Source: an uncultured Bacteroidales bacterium (lineage in GTDB: Bacteria > Bacteroidota > Bacteroidia > Bacteroidales > P3). From it: a DNA stretch of 64,000 nucleotides. A program made the position numbers and the translations under genes. Numbering within the stretch: position 1 is the first letter of the stretch; every line of letters starts with the position of its first letter. The notes beneath the pieces were generated by a model, which saw only the letters and a program-made list of their open reading frames with translations, made no database searches and was not told where the DNA came from. Below, piece after piece: positions 25,460 through 35,020 of this stretch. Location: assembly GCA_910578275.1 (NCBI GenBank), contig CAJTPR010000006.1:35550-99549 (forward strand), in the 5' to 3' direction.

Positions 25460-27550
25460 ATGGACTTGTTCATCATCAAGAGAGACGGAAAAAAGGAGCC
25501 CTTTTCGTTGGAAAAGATACGGAGGGCGATCAACAAGGCATTCCTTTCGGTGGGAAGTTTCGCCACGCAGGATGTCGTGGCTACCATCCTGAGCCGGGTG
25601 AGCGTGACCGACGGCATGACGGTGGAGGAAATCCAGAATCAGGTGGAAGTGGCCCTGATGGCCGAACGCTACTATGCCGTAGCCAAATCCTACATGCTTT
25701 ATCGTCAAAAGCATATCGAAGACAGGGAGGTCCGCGACAAGCTGCGCTTCCTCATGGACTATTGCGATGCCCGGAACGCGGCCACGGGCAGCAAGTACGA
25801 TGCCAACGCCAACGTGGAGAACAAGAACATGGCCACGTTGATAGGCGAGCTGCCCAAGGCGAACTTCATCCGGCTCAACCGTCGCCTGCTTACCGACCGG
25901 CTCAAGGACATGTACGGCAAGGAGGTCTCCGACCGCTACCTGGACCTGCTCGACCGTCATTTCATCTACAAGAACGACGAGACGAGCCTGGCCAACTACT
26001 GCGCCAGCATCACGATGTATCCCTGGCTCATAGGCGGTACCATTTCCATAGGTGGCAATTCCAAGGCGCCCACGAACCTCAAGTCGTTCTGCGGCGGTTT
26101 CGTCAACATGGTGTTCATGGTATCGAGCATGCTCAGCGGCGCCTGCGCCACGCCCGAGTTCCTGATGTACATGAATTATTTCATCGGTCTGGAATACGGA
26201 CAGGACTACTACGAGCATGCGGACAGGGTCGTTGACCTTTCCAAGAAACGGCGCACGCTCGACAAGGTGATCACCGACTGCTTCGAGCAGATCGTCTATT
26301 CGATAAACCAGCCTACGGGCGCGCGCAACTACCAGGCCGTCTTTTGGAACATTTCCTATTACGACCGCTACTATTTCGAAAGCCTGTTCGGCAATTTTTA
26401 CTTTCCTGACGGCAGCCGGCCCTGCTGGGAAGGATTGAGCTGGTTGCAGAAGCGTTTCATGAAATGGTTCAACGCCGAACGTCTGCGCACCGTACTCACC
26501 TTTCCGGTGGAGACGATGGCCTTGCTTACCGAGGACGGTGACGCCAAGGATGCGGAATACGGCGACTTCACGGCGGAAATGTACGCCGAAGGCCATTCCT
26601 TCTTCACCTACATGAGCGACAACGCCGATTCCTTGAGCAGTTGTTGCCGTCTGCGCAACGAGATACAGGACAACGGGTTCAGTTATACGTTGGGTGCGGG
26701 CGGGGTTTCCACGGGATCCAAGAGCGTGTTGACCATCAACTTGAACCGTTGCATACAACATGCGCACAAGCAGGGCGTTCCCTATCTGATGTTCCTGGAG
26801 GAAATCACCGATTTCTGCCACAAGGTGCAACTGGCCTACAACGAGAACCTCAAATACATGCAGGCCAAGGGCATGCTTCCGTTGTTCGACGCGGGCTACA
26901 TCAACCTTTCCAGGCAATACCTCACCATAGGCGTGAACGGATTGGTGGAAGCCGCCGAGTTCCTGGGCATGGAGATAAGCGACAATTCCCGTTACGAGAA
27001 CTTCGTCCGGCAGGTGCTGGGTGTCGTCGAATCCTGCAACAAGCGTTACCGTACAAAGGACGTGCTGTTCAACTGCGAGATGATTCCCGCCGAGAACGTG
27101 GGCGTGAAGCATGCCAAATGGGACCGTCGGGACGGTTACCAGGTGCCGCGCGATTGCTACAACAGCTATTTTTATGTCGTGGAAGACGAGAAGACGAACG
27201 TCATCGACAAGTTCCGCCTGCACGGTCGCAAGTACATAGAACATCTTACCGGAGGGTCGGCCTTGCACATGAACCTGCAGGAACATCTGGACAAGGGCCA
27301 ATACCGGCAGTTGTTGCGCGTGGCTACCAAGGAGGGTTGCAACTACTTCACGTTCAATATTCCCAATACGGTCTGCAACGATTGCGGACATATCGACAAG
27401 CGCAACTTGAAGGAATGTCCCGTCTGCGGCAGCAAGAACGTGGACTGGCTGACCCGTGTCATCGGTTATATGAAGCGGGTCGGCAATTTCAGTCAGGCCA
27501 GGCAGGAAGAAGCAAAACGTCGCCATTATGCTGCGGTGTGCCAGTTATGA
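25460..27550 (+). CDS. nrdD: Anaerobic (class III) ribonucleoside-triphosphate reductase
   Basis: 696 residues. An N-terminal ATP-cone domain (about 1-95) senses ATP/dATP. The large barrel domain carries the active-site cysteines; the C-terminal zinc motif has two CxxC pairs (CNDC and CPVC); the glycyl-radical motif RVIGY places Gly669 near the end. It makes deoxynucleotides from NTPs under anoxia after activation by NrdG. I chose the ATG at 25460 because the ATP-cone begins there; the frame continues upstream only through the riboswitch. It overlaps nrdG by 23 bases. Confidence 0.96.
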   Translation: MDLFIIKRDGKKEPFSLEKIRRAINKAFLSVGSFATQDVVATILSRVSVTDGMTVEEIQNQVEVALMAERYYAVAKSYMLYRQKHIEDREVRDKLRFLMDYCDARNAATGSKYDANANVENKNMATLIGELPKANFIRLNRRLLTDRLKDMYGKEVSDRYLDLLDRHFIYKNDETSLANYCASITMYPWLIGGTISIGGNSKAPTNLKSFCGGFVNMVFMVSSMLSGACATPEFLMYMNYFIGLEYGQDYYEHADRVVDLSKKRRTLDKVITDCFEQIVYSINQPTGARNYQAVFWNISYYDRYYFESLFGNFYFPDGSRPCWEGLSWLQKRFMKWFNAERLRTVLTFPVETMALLTEDGDAKDAEYGDFTAEMYAEGHSFFTYMSDNADSLSSCCRLRNEIQDNGFSYTLGAGGVSTGSKSVLTINLNRCIQHAHKQGVPYLMFLEEITDFCHKVQLAYNENLKYMQAKGMLPLFDAGYINLSRQYLTIGVNGLVEAAEFLGMEISDNSRYENFVRQVLGVVESCNKRYRTKDVLFNCEMIPAENVGVKHAKWDRRDGYQVPRDCYNSYFYVVEDEKTNVIDKFRLHGRKYIEHLTGGSALHMNLQEHLDKGQYRQLLRVATKEGCNYFTFNIPNTVCNDCGHIDKRNLKECPVCGSKNVDWLTRVIGYMKRVGNFSQARQEEAKRRHYAAVCQL

Positions 27551-28010
27551 CGTGGTGTTCAGCGAGATTCCCGGCGAAGTCACGTTGGCGTTGAACCTTT
27601 CCAATTGTCCGAACCGTTGTCCGGGCTGCCATAGTCCGCATTTACGGGAAGACATAGGACAGCCCTTGGACGAGGAGACGTTGCTTTGGCTGCTCGGTGT
27701 TTACGGAAATTCCGTAACTTGCGTCTGCTTCATGGGCGGCGATGCCGGACAGGAGGAAGTGGCGCGATGCGCCCTGTTCGTCAAGCGGCATGCCCCCGCC
27801 GGCATGAAGACCGCATGGTATTCGGGCTGCGACCGGTGGCCCGAAGCGGCGGAAAAAGGCGGGTTCGACTACGTGAAGATAGGTTCCTGGCGTCAGGAAT
27901 CAGGCGCGTTGGACGATCCGCGCACCAACCAGCGCTTGTATCGCCTGCAAGACGCAGGTCGCGAGGACATCACGCATTTGTTCTGGAAAAACAGAAAAAA
28001 AACGAATTGA
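27528..28010 (+). CDS. nrdG: Anaerobic ribonucleotide reductase activase (radical SAM)
   Basis: 160 residues, the usual size. The radical SAM motif CPNRCPGC (C27, C31, C34) binds the [4Fe-4S] cluster. It cleaves S-adenosylmethionine to place the glycyl radical on NrdD. The 23-base overlap with nrdD implies translational coupling and joint control by the cobalamin riboswitch. MarC begins one base after the stop, so it may also be on the transcript. Confidence 0.95.
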   Translation: MLRCASYDVVFSEIPGEVTLALNLSNCPNRCPGCHSPHLREDIGQPLDEETLLWLLGVYGNSVTCVCFMGGDAGQEEVARCALFVKRHAPAGMKTAWYSGCDRWPEAAEKGGFDYVKIGSWRQESGALDDPRTNQRLYRLQDAGREDITHLFWKNRKKTN

Positions 28011-28011
28011 A

Positions 28012-28596
28012 ATGGGATTGCAATTCAACGTACAGGAAATCTTGACGGCATTCATGGTCCTTTTCGCCGTCATCGACATCACCGGCTCCATCCCCGTCAT
28101 CGTGGATCTCAACAGCAAGGGAAAGAAAGTGAAGGCGGGTCAGGCGGCCTTGCTTTCCTTGGGCATCTTGACGGCATTCCTTTTTGCCGGGGGCGGCTTG
28201 CTGAAATTGTTCAATACCGACATCGCCTCCTTTGCCGTGGCCGGTTCGCTGGTATTGTTCGCCTTGGCGGTCGAAATGACGTTCAACGTGGAACTGTTCA
28301 AGAACGACGGAGGCATGACTTCCTCCACGATCGTTCCGGTGGTATTCCCGTTGGTGGCCGGGCCGGGAACGCTCACCACGGCGCTTTCGTTGCGGGCCGA
28401 ATGCGGCGCGCAGAACATCATCGTCGCCTTGGTGCTGAACATGGCCATCGTCTATTTGGTCATAAGGAAGATAAGCATCGTGGAACGGCTCATCGGCAAG
28501 AACGGGATTTACATTTCCCGTCGTTTCTTCGGTGTGATATTGCTTGCCATGTCGGTGAAGCTGTTCGTGTCCAATATCCGTCTGTTGCTGGATTAG
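28012..28596 (+). CDS. MarC family integral membrane protein
   Basis: 194 residues with six predicted membrane helices. The family blocks FAVIDITGSIPVIVDL near the N-terminus and PLVAGPGTLTTALSLRAECG in the middle identify MarC/UPF0056. The transport role of the family is not settled; an early link to multiple antibiotic resistance was not upheld. The gene starts one base after nrdG and ends sharing a 4-base stop overlap with convergent rlmB. Confidence 0.9.
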   Translation: MGLQFNVQEILTAFMVLFAVIDITGSIPVIVDLNSKGKKVKAGQAALLSLGILTAFLFAGGGLLKLFNTDIASFAVAGSLVLFALAVEMTFNVELFKNDGGMTSSTIVPVVFPLVAGPGTLTTALSLRAECGAQNIIVALVLNMAIVYLVIRKISIVERLIGKNGIYISRRFFGVILLAMSVKLFVSNIRLLLD

Positions 28597-29354
28597 GCCC
28601 GGCGTTGCCGCAAGGCTTCGTAGAGGAATATGCCGTTGGCCACCGAGACGTTCAGCGAGCCGATGTTTCCCAGCAAGGGGATGCGCAGTTGTTCATCGCA
28701 GAGTTTCAGGTATTCGGGACTGACGCCGTTTTCTTCCGATCCGAGGATGAAGGCGGCGGGCGTGGTGAAGTCGGCGCGGGTATATTCCTTGCTCGCTTTT
28801 TCGGAAGCCGCATAGACGCGTATGCCGCTGGCCTTGAGGAAATGGATCGTGGACTTGAGGTTCTCTTCCCGGCAGACGGGCACGCTCAGCAGCGCTCCTG
28901 CGGAAGTCTTCACGGCGTCTTCGTTCAATTCCGCGCTGTTCTGGGCGGGAATGACGACAGCGTCCACGCCCGCGCATTCGGCGGTCCTGACCATGGCTCC
29001 GAAGTTGCGCACGTCGGTGATGCGGTCCAGGATGAGCAACAGCGGGCTGCGGCCTTGTTCGAATATGCAGGGCAGCAGGTCTTCCAGATGCGTGTATTCG
29101 ATGAGCGAGAGATAGGCCACCACGCCTTGGTGGTTGCCGCCGCAAAGCAGGTTGAGACGTTGCAGGGGAACATATCGGGCATGAATCCCGTGTTGGCGCA
29201 GCAGCGCGTCCAGTTCGCGGAAGATTCCGCCTTGGAGGCCTTTCTGGATGATGATCTTCTCGAATTCCTTGCCGGCCTTGATCGCCTCGATGACGGGGCG
29301 CAGGCCGTAAATCATGTTCTTGGGCTGTTTGGGTCTTTTGTAGGCTGTTCTCAT
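28593..29354 (-). CDS. rlmB: 23S rRNA 2'-O-methyltransferase RlmB (SpoU family)
   Basis: 253 residues. An N-terminal substrate-binding domain (IYGLRPVIEAIKAG opening) is followed by the SPOUT catalytic domain with its three motifs: RITDVRNFGAMVRTAECAG, FILGSEENGVSPEY, and LNVSVANGIFLYEA, which form the trefoil knot and SAM pocket. The closest match is RlmB, which methylates G2251 of 23S rRNA. A second TrmH-type gene occurs at 46352. The stop overlaps MarC's stop by 4 bases. The gene is divergent from mtaB with 42 bases between. Confidence 0.92.
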   Translation of the reverse strand: MRTAYKRPKQPKNMIYGLRPVIEAIKAGKEFEKIIIQKGLQGGIFRELDALLRQHGIHARYVPLQRLNLLCGGNHQGVVAYLSLIEYTHLEDLLPCIFEQGRSPLLLILDRITDVRNFGAMVRTAECAGVDAVVIPAQNSAELNEDAVKTSAGALLSVPVCREENLKSTIHFLKASGIRVYAASEKASKEYTRADFTTPAAFILGSEENGVSPEYLKLCDEQLRIPLLGNIGSLNVSVANGIFLYEALRQRRA

Positions 29355-29363
29355 CTTTTGCTA

Positions 29364-29371
29364 TAACTTTG
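29364..29371 (+). promoter_or_regulatory. mtaB promoter -7 box
   Basis: Perfect TAACTTTG, 25 bases before the GTG start. A TTTG at 29337-29340 lies 23 nt upstream, slightly wide for a -33 box and inside rlmB. Confidence 0.65.
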
Positions 29372-29396
29372 CAAGTTTACGAATAAATACCGTATC

Positions 29397-30671
29397 GTGC
29401 CGAAAGTCGCCTTTTATACGTTGGGTTGCCGTCTCAACTTTGCCGAAAGTTCGGATCTCGCCCGGCGTTTTGCCGGAGAGGGCTATTCGGTGGTGCCGTT
29501 CGAGGAAGCGGCGGATCTTTATGTCGTGAACACCTGCACGGTCACGGCCACGGCCGAGAAGAAATGCCGTCAGATAGTGCGGCAGGCGCATCGATTGAAT
29601 CCGGAGGCGAAAATCGCCCTGATCGGTTGTTTTTCCGAACTTCGTCCGCAGGAGGCGGCCAAGTTGCCCGGCGTGGATTTCGTGCTGGGCAATGGCGACA
29701 AGCACCTGCTTTTCGACCATTTGCGGGGTCAGGCGGGCAAGGCGGCGGGCGACGCGGGCGCGATGCCTTTCGTGCCGTCTTATTCCACGTTGGGGCGTAC
29801 GCGTTCTTTCTTCAAGATACAAGACGGTTGCGACAATTTCTGTTCCTATTGCGCCATTCCCTATGCCAGGGGACGGAGCCGCAGCGACACGGTCGCCCGT
29901 ACGATGGAAACGGCCGGAGAAATCGTGCGCGCGGGCGTGAAGGAAATCGTGCTGACAGGCGTGAACATCGGTGATTTCGGCCGCCGCAACGGGGAGTCCT
30001 TCTTCGACTTGCTGCTGGAACTGGAACGGCTTGAGGGCGTGGAGCGTATCCGTATCGGTTCGGTAGAGCCCGACTTGCTGTCCGACGACATCATAGGGCT
30101 CGTGGCAAAGTCGGAAAAGCTCATGCCCCATTTCCATATTCCGTTGCAGGCGGGTAACGACGAGGTGCTCCGGAAGATGAAACGGCATTATGACAGGAAC
30201 TTTTACGCCGAAAGGGTGGAAAGGATACGTTTCCTGATGCCGGACGCTTTCATCGCCTGCGACGTGATCGCGGGCTTTCCTACCGAAACCGGGGCGCAGT
30301 TCGAGGATGCGCTGGCGTTTTTGGAACGGTTGGATTTGAGCGCCTTGCATGTCTTCAGTTATTCCCGTCGGGCCGAAGCGGCGGCCTCCTGCATCGAACC
30401 GGTCTATCCCGCAGGTGAGAAAGCCTTGCGGAGCACGGCCCTGCATGCGCTTTCCGACAAGAAGAAACGCGATTTCTATGCGCGTTTCGCGGGCAGGGAC
30501 GCCAAGGTGCTGTGGGAGTCGGATCGGCAGGACGGCCACATGTACGGCTACACGCCCAATTACCTCCGTGTCCGTGGCGTTTTCGACGAAAGCAAGGTGA
30601 ATGCCGTCGAGACCTTGACCTTGCGGAGTGCGGAAAAGGATGCCAACAAGGATTGGTGCTTTCTGGTATAA
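29397..30671 (+). CDS. mtaB: tRNA t6A37 methylthiotransferase MtaB
   Basis: 424 residues, GTG start. The N-terminal UPF0004 domain has C11, C47 (NTCTVT) and C78 for the auxiliary cluster. The radical SAM motif CDNFCSYC (C145, C149, C152) follows, then a TRAM-like C-terminal region. The opening FYTLGCRLNFAES is characteristic of MtaB rather than MiaB or RimO. The enzyme converts t6A to ms2t6A at position 37 of tRNAs reading ANN codons. No upstream ATG in frame gives this motif, so GTG is accepted. Confidence 0.93.
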   Translation: MPKVAFYTLGCRLNFAESSDLARRFAGEGYSVVPFEEAADLYVVNTCTVTATAEKKCRQIVRQAHRLNPEAKIALIGCFSELRPQEAAKLPGVDFVLGNGDKHLLFDHLRGQAGKAAGDAGAMPFVPSYSTLGRTRSFFKIQDGCDNFCSYCAIPYARGRSRSDTVARTMETAGEIVRAGVKEIVLTGVNIGDFGRRNGESFFDLLLELERLEGVERIRIGSVEPDLLSDDIIGLVAKSEKLMPHFHIPLQAGNDEVLRKMKRHYDRNFYAERVERIRFLMPDAFIACDVIAGFPTETGAQFEDALAFLERLDLSALHVFSYSRRAEAAASCIEPVYPAGEKALRSTALHALSDKKKRDFYARFAGRDAKVLWESDRQDGHMYGYTPNYLRVRGVFDESKVNAVETLTLRSAEKDANKDWCFLV

Positions 30672-30677
30672 ATGACG

Positions 30678-30685
30678 TATCTTTA
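30678..30685 (+). promoter_or_regulatory. Candidate -7 box before the sensor kinase
   Basis: TATCTTTA, one mismatch to TAnnTTTG, about 42 bases before the ATG at 30727. Confidence 0.35.
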
Positions 30686-30726
30686 CCATCCACAGGCTTG
30701 ATTCAATACGGTTAAGGAAAAGGAAA

Positions 30727-32289
30727 ATGGCGGAAAAACGGGCTTCGAGGCTCTTGCACAGCGGACGGCTCAATTTCATATTGATTTCGTTCTCGATAGT
30801 CATCGTGGCGGCCACGTTGTTCTTCTCGCGCAGTCTGGTGGATCAATTGAAGAAGGAAGAACGGGTGCGGGTCCAGAACTGGGCTCTTTCCAACCGCCGG
30901 CAACTCGACATGGCCAACCGGGTGCGCGGCATCTTCGCGCAGATGGAAACCGAAGAGCGTCAGTACGCCACCGTATGGACCTACGTCTATGAACGTGTCT
31001 TCAGTCCCGTTTCGCCCGCCCCCAAGGATTTCGATTTCCTTATCCGCATCATGTCCAGCAACAACCGTCCGTTTATCTTGGTGGGGAAGTCGGGCCAGAT
31101 CATCGAATCGCACGACCCCGACGTGAAAATAGACCGGACGCCTTATTTCACGCCCGAGGTCCAGGCGGCTTATTCCACCTATCGTCCCATCACGGTAGAC
31201 GCCCAAGGGGTGAAGTACAGCCTTTATTTCAAGCCCTCCGAAGTGTTCATGAACCTGCGCAAGCTCTTTGCCGACCTCGACAGTTCGTTCAGCATGGAGT
31301 CGTTCAACAGCATAGCCAACATTTCCGTGCCCGTGCTCCTTACCGATGAAAGCAAGAAGACGGTGTTGATGTATCGCAACCTGGGAGAGAAGGAGTTCTA
31401 TTCCCAAAAGACCATAGAGTCCCGGATACGCAAGATGCAGGCGGAGAACGCTCCCATCGAGATATACCTCCCGGGCATGGGAGACAGGCCGTGTTATCTT
31501 TTTTACGAGTCGTCGGCCTTCTTGCGCCACATGCATATCTTCACCAGAGCCTTGCTGTTGGCCCTCTTGGCCATCATGGCAGGGGTCCTTTCGTTGCTCA
31601 ACTTGTCCAAGAAGATGGAGCAGAACCGCGAGTGGTGGGGCATGTCCAAGGAAACGGCCCATCAGCTCGGCACGCCGCTATCCTCGCTTCTGGCCTGGAT
31701 AGACTACTACAAGACCAAGGAGGAGGGCGCGCCGATGGAGAAGGCCGATCTGGTCGAGATAGAAAAGGACGTGAAGCGGATAGAACTGGTCACGAACCGC
31801 TTTTCCAAGATCGGCTCGATTCCCGAATTGAGCTGGGACAACGTGGTGCCGGTGGTCTTCCGCTCGGTGGAATATCTCAAGGCGCGCAGTTCAAGGCGTA
31901 TCAAGTACACGATAAACGTTTCGCCCGATGCGGTGGTCATGGCGCAGATGAACGCTCCGCTCGTGGAATGGGTGTTCGAGAACCTTTTCAAGAACGCCCT
32001 CAACGCCATCGGCGACAACGAAGGGGAAATCAACATCTCGATCGTCGAGAGCAACGAGCATGTCACCATCGATGTCCACGACACGGGAAAAGGCATGCCC
32101 AAGAACATGTTCAACAAGGTTTTCGCGGCGGGTTTCACCACCAAGCAGCGTGGTTGGGGGCTCGGTCTGACGCTGAGCCGGCGCATCGTGGAGGGCTACC
32201 ACCAAGGACGGATCTTCGTGGAAAGTTCCTCTCCGAAGAACGGAACCGTTTTCCGCGTGGTGTTGAACAAGGAAGTACGCAAGCGTTGA
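30727..32289 (+). CDS. Membrane sensor histidine kinase
   Basis: 520 residues. Two membrane helices (about 17-35 and 271-293) flank a periplasmic sensor domain of about 230 residues. The cytoplasmic part has the H-box SKETAHQLGTPLSSLLAWI (H312), N-box FENLFKNALNAI, G1 DTGKGM and G2 GWGLGLTLSRR. It autophosphorylates and passes phosphate to a response regulator. No regulator is adjacent; the orphan regulator at 23566 is a possible partner, but that is speculation. hemW follows 4 bases later. Confidence 0.93.
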   Translation: MAEKRASRLLHSGRLNFILISFSIVIVAATLFFSRSLVDQLKKEERVRVQNWALSNRRQLDMANRVRGIFAQMETEERQYATVWTYVYERVFSPVSPAPKDFDFLIRIMSSNNRPFILVGKSGQIIESHDPDVKIDRTPYFTPEVQAAYSTYRPITVDAQGVKYSLYFKPSEVFMNLRKLFADLDSSFSMESFNSIANISVPVLLTDESKKTVLMYRNLGEKEFYSQKTIESRIRKMQAENAPIEIYLPGMGDRPCYLFYESSAFLRHMHIFTRALLLALLAIMAGVLSLLNLSKKMEQNREWWGMSKETAHQLGTPLSSLLAWIDYYKTKEEGAPMEKADLVEIEKDVKRIELVTNRFSKIGSIPELSWDNVVPVVFRSVEYLKARSSRRIKYTINVSPDAVVMAQMNAPLVEWVFENLFKNALNAIGDNEGEINISIVESNEHVTIDVHDTGKGMPKNMFNKVFAAGFTTKQRGWGLGLTLSRRIVEGYHQGRIFVESSSPKNGTVFRVVLNKEVRKR

Positions 32290-32293
32290 CAAG

Positions 32294-33427
32294 ATGAAGA
32301 CGGGTCTGTACATCCATATTCCGTTTTGCTTGCGCAAGTGCCTCTATTGCGCGTTCTATTCGGTTCCGGCACGCTCCCCGGAACAGGCCGGCGACTACAA
32401 GGAGGCCCTTTTGCGGGAGGCGGCTTATTTCAAGGAACGTCATTTCGCCGGAGCAAGGGAAAGAATAGGGACCTTGTACGTGGGGGGGGGGACGCCTTCC
32501 TTGTTGCCTGTATCTTTTTATTCGGAGCTGTTCGACGGATTGCAGGCATCCTTTGATTTTTCTTGTCTGGAGGAAGTCACGTTCGAGGCCAATCCCGAAC
32601 ATCTTTCGTTGCCATACTTGCACGACTTGTACCTTTACACGCCGGCAAGGCGTCTGAGCATCGGGCTGCAGTCGTTTTCGGAGGCCGACCTGAAATTCCT
32701 CAACCGTCGCCATGATGCCCGGCAGGCCGTGGAGGCCGTCGAGAACGCGCGCAAGGCAGGATTTGAAAACATTTCCGTGGATTTGATCTACGGCTTGCAT
32801 CCCGAAGACTCGGTTTCCACTTGGCAGGAAAACCTGAAATGCCTGCGGGACTTGCACTTGCCTCATTTTTCGGCCTACGCCTTGACGGTGGAGCCCGGCA
32901 CGATGCTGGAACGGAAACTTGCTTCCGGCGGCTTGCAGGTGGCCGGCGAGGAACAGGTCGAAAGGGAGTATTTTCAATTGCAGGATTTCGCGGCCAGGAA
33001 CGGATACGAGGCTTACGAGATATCCAATTATGCCAGGGATGGAGCCTATGCCTTGCACAATCGCAATTATTGGCGCGATGTCCCCTACGTGGGGCTGGGG
33101 GCTTCGGCGCATTCGTACCTGGCGGGCGAGCGGCATTGGAATCCGTCTTCGGTGCAAGCGTACATGGACGATCCCGTGGCGGGAAAGCAGGGCGAGAAAT
33201 TGAGCGAGCGTGACAGGTACCATGAATATGTCATGACGGCCTTGCGAACCATCTGGGGCGTGGAAGAAAGCAGGATAGAGGCCTTTTCGCCTGCCTTGCG
33301 GGAAGAATTCCGTCTTCGCGCAGGGCAAGAAGTGGCGCAGGGCAACCTGTTGCACGGGAAAGGAACTTACGTGGTTCCTTCTTCCAAGCGCTTGCTGACC
33401 GACGGCATAGCGACCGCGTTTTTTTAA
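32294..33427 (+). CDS. hemW: Radical SAM heme chaperone HemW
   Basis: 377 residues. The motif CLRKCLYC (C12, C16, C19) followed by AFYS, and the HemW signature HNRNYW, separate it from coproporphyrinogen dehydrogenase HemN. It is thought to bind heme and insert it into respiratory proteins. The start is 4 bases after the kinase stop and the next gene begins 9 bases after this stop, so the three may be one operon. Confidence 0.92.
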   Translation: MKTGLYIHIPFCLRKCLYCAFYSVPARSPEQAGDYKEALLREAAYFKERHFAGARERIGTLYVGGGTPSLLPVSFYSELFDGLQASFDFSCLEEVTFEANPEHLSLPYLHDLYLYTPARRLSIGLQSFSEADLKFLNRRHDARQAVEAVENARKAGFENISVDLIYGLHPEDSVSTWQENLKCLRDLHLPHFSAYALTVEPGTMLERKLASGGLQVAGEEQVEREYFQLQDFAARNGYEAYEISNYARDGAYALHNRNYWRDVPYVGLGASAHSYLAGERHWNPSSVQAYMDDPVAGKQGEKLSERDRYHEYVMTALRTIWGVEESRIEAFSPALREEFRLRAGQEVAQGNLLHGKGTYVVPSSKRLLTDGIATAFF

Positions 33428-33436
33428 GAGAGAAGA

Positions 33437-35020
33437 ATGAAACCGGGCAAGATCATCGTCTTTTTGCTTTTTCTCGTCTTGCAGGCGGCAGGGCGGCTGA
33501 CGGCGCAATCTCCGGCGCTTTCCGTATCCGTGGCCGAACTTCCGGTGCAGGAGGACGACTCGCCTTATCGTGTCATCACGCTGGGCAGGCTGGGCGTGTT
33601 GGTCGTCATGGAACAAAACGACCTTTTTGCCGTTCGTCCGCAGCGAGGCCTTTTTTTCTACGACGAGAACTTGCGCAAACGTTGGCAGGCGGACGTGGAA
33701 ATGGAGAGCCGTTTCCGTTATGCGGGGCATCGGGTAGAGGAAGACACGATACGTTTTGCGCTGTTGGCCGATTCCGAAAGAAAGGAAGGCCCCGAATTCG
33801 CCGAACTTGCGGTCTGCCTGGCCGACGGGAGGCATGTCTTTCGCGTCCGGTCGGTCGCGGCCGCCTCCTTGAAGAAAGCCGGGTTCGCCGAATTCAAGTT
33901 ACGTCCTCCTTTCTGGCATTTTCTGGCTCTCCAAAAGAATGAATATGTCTATTGCGTCATCGATACGCGTACGGACACGCTTTACGGCACCGTCATCGCT
34001 GCGGCCAGGGACTATGCCTGTCTCGACTGGCAGCTGGACGCCTTAGGCGATGCCTGTTTTCTGTTTCGTGACGCCAAGGTCGTGGACCGTAACCTGTATT
34101 TCAAGAAAGTTTCCAGGCAAGGAGAGGAATTGAAACGGGAAATCATCGAGAGCCCACGGAAAGACGTCCGCCTGGTGGATGCCAGGTTGGCGGTGAAAGG
34201 AAAGGACGATTACCTGCTGGGGGGAAGCTGGAACATGGCGCGCGCCGGGCAGACCGTTTCCGCCTACGATCAGGGAAGCGAGACTACCGGTCTTTTCGCC
34301 ATGCGTTACCGGGACGGTTCCGTTCAGGATTTCTGGATGAAAGGATATATGGAATATCCCGACTTGGACACACTCCTGGGAAGCGGCGAGAAATACCGTT
34401 TTTCCCAGGCCAGGTCGAAAGCGAACGGCCGGATGCTTCTGCCCGATTATCTGAGCCTCCTGAGCTTTCAGTCCCGCAACGGCAAGTTCCGTTTGACGGG
34501 CGAAGTCTATGAGCGTGTCGTCACGACCACGACCGAGGTCTCTTACGACTTTTACGGCCGGATGATGCCTTATACGCGTGTCACGTTCGAGGGATACCGT
34601 TATCAGAACGCCTTCTACTCGGAATTCGACTCCGCTTTGGTGAATTCGGGAAATTCGGTTTTCGACTTGGAGCGGCAGCAGCTTTATCCGCGCCTTTCCC
34701 CGCTTTCGGTGGCGGTGGAAAATCCGCAGGGCGACCTGCTATATGCCTATGTCGGACAGGCGGTTTTGCATTACAGGGTCACCAGAGGGGAAAACGGCAT
34801 AGAACCCGAAAAGACGTTCGCCCTCACCTCGCTTTTTCCGGGCGACCGCTTGCAGCGTACATGGAACGAGAATCTTGCCGAATGGTTCCCCGGTTGCCTG
34901 CTGGCCTACGGTTACAAACAGACGAGCAATACGAGAAGGAAAGGCAAGAACCGCCAGTCGGTGTTCTATATGAACAAGGTCGTGGTGGAAACCACGGAAG
35001 CCGGCAAGACGGCTCCTTAG
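33437..35020 (+). CDS. Secreted protein of unknown function
   Basis: 527 residues with a signal peptide (about 1-24, ending RLTAQ). The mature part is rich in beta strands with many repeated short Tyr/Phe-containing strands (for example YDFYGRMMPYTRVTFEGYRY) and looks like a beta-propeller-like or beta-barrel-associated exported protein. I do not recognise a family and see no catalytic motif. It follows hemW by 9 bases and shares a 4-base stop overlap with convergent atpC. Confidence 0.75.
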   Translation: MKPGKIIVFLLFLVLQAAGRLTAQSPALSVSVAELPVQEDDSPYRVITLGRLGVLVVMEQNDLFAVRPQRGLFFYDENLRKRWQADVEMESRFRYAGHRVEEDTIRFALLADSERKEGPEFAELAVCLADGRHVFRVRSVAAASLKKAGFAEFKLRPPFWHFLALQKNEYVYCVIDTRTDTLYGTVIAAARDYACLDWQLDALGDACFLFRDAKVVDRNLYFKKVSRQGEELKREIIESPRKDVRLVDARLAVKGKDDYLLGGSWNMARAGQTVSAYDQGSETTGLFAMRYRDGSVQDFWMKGYMEYPDLDTLLGSGEKYRFSQARSKANGRMLLPDYLSLLSFQSRNGKFRLTGEVYERVVTTTTEVSYDFYGRMMPYTRVTFEGYRYQNAFYSEFDSALVNSGNSVFDLERQQLYPRLSPLSVAVENPQGDLLYAYVGQAVLHYRVTRGENGIEPEKTFALTSLFPGDRLQRTWNENLAEWFPGCLLAYGYKQTSNTRRKGKNRQSVFYMNKVVVETTEAGKTAP

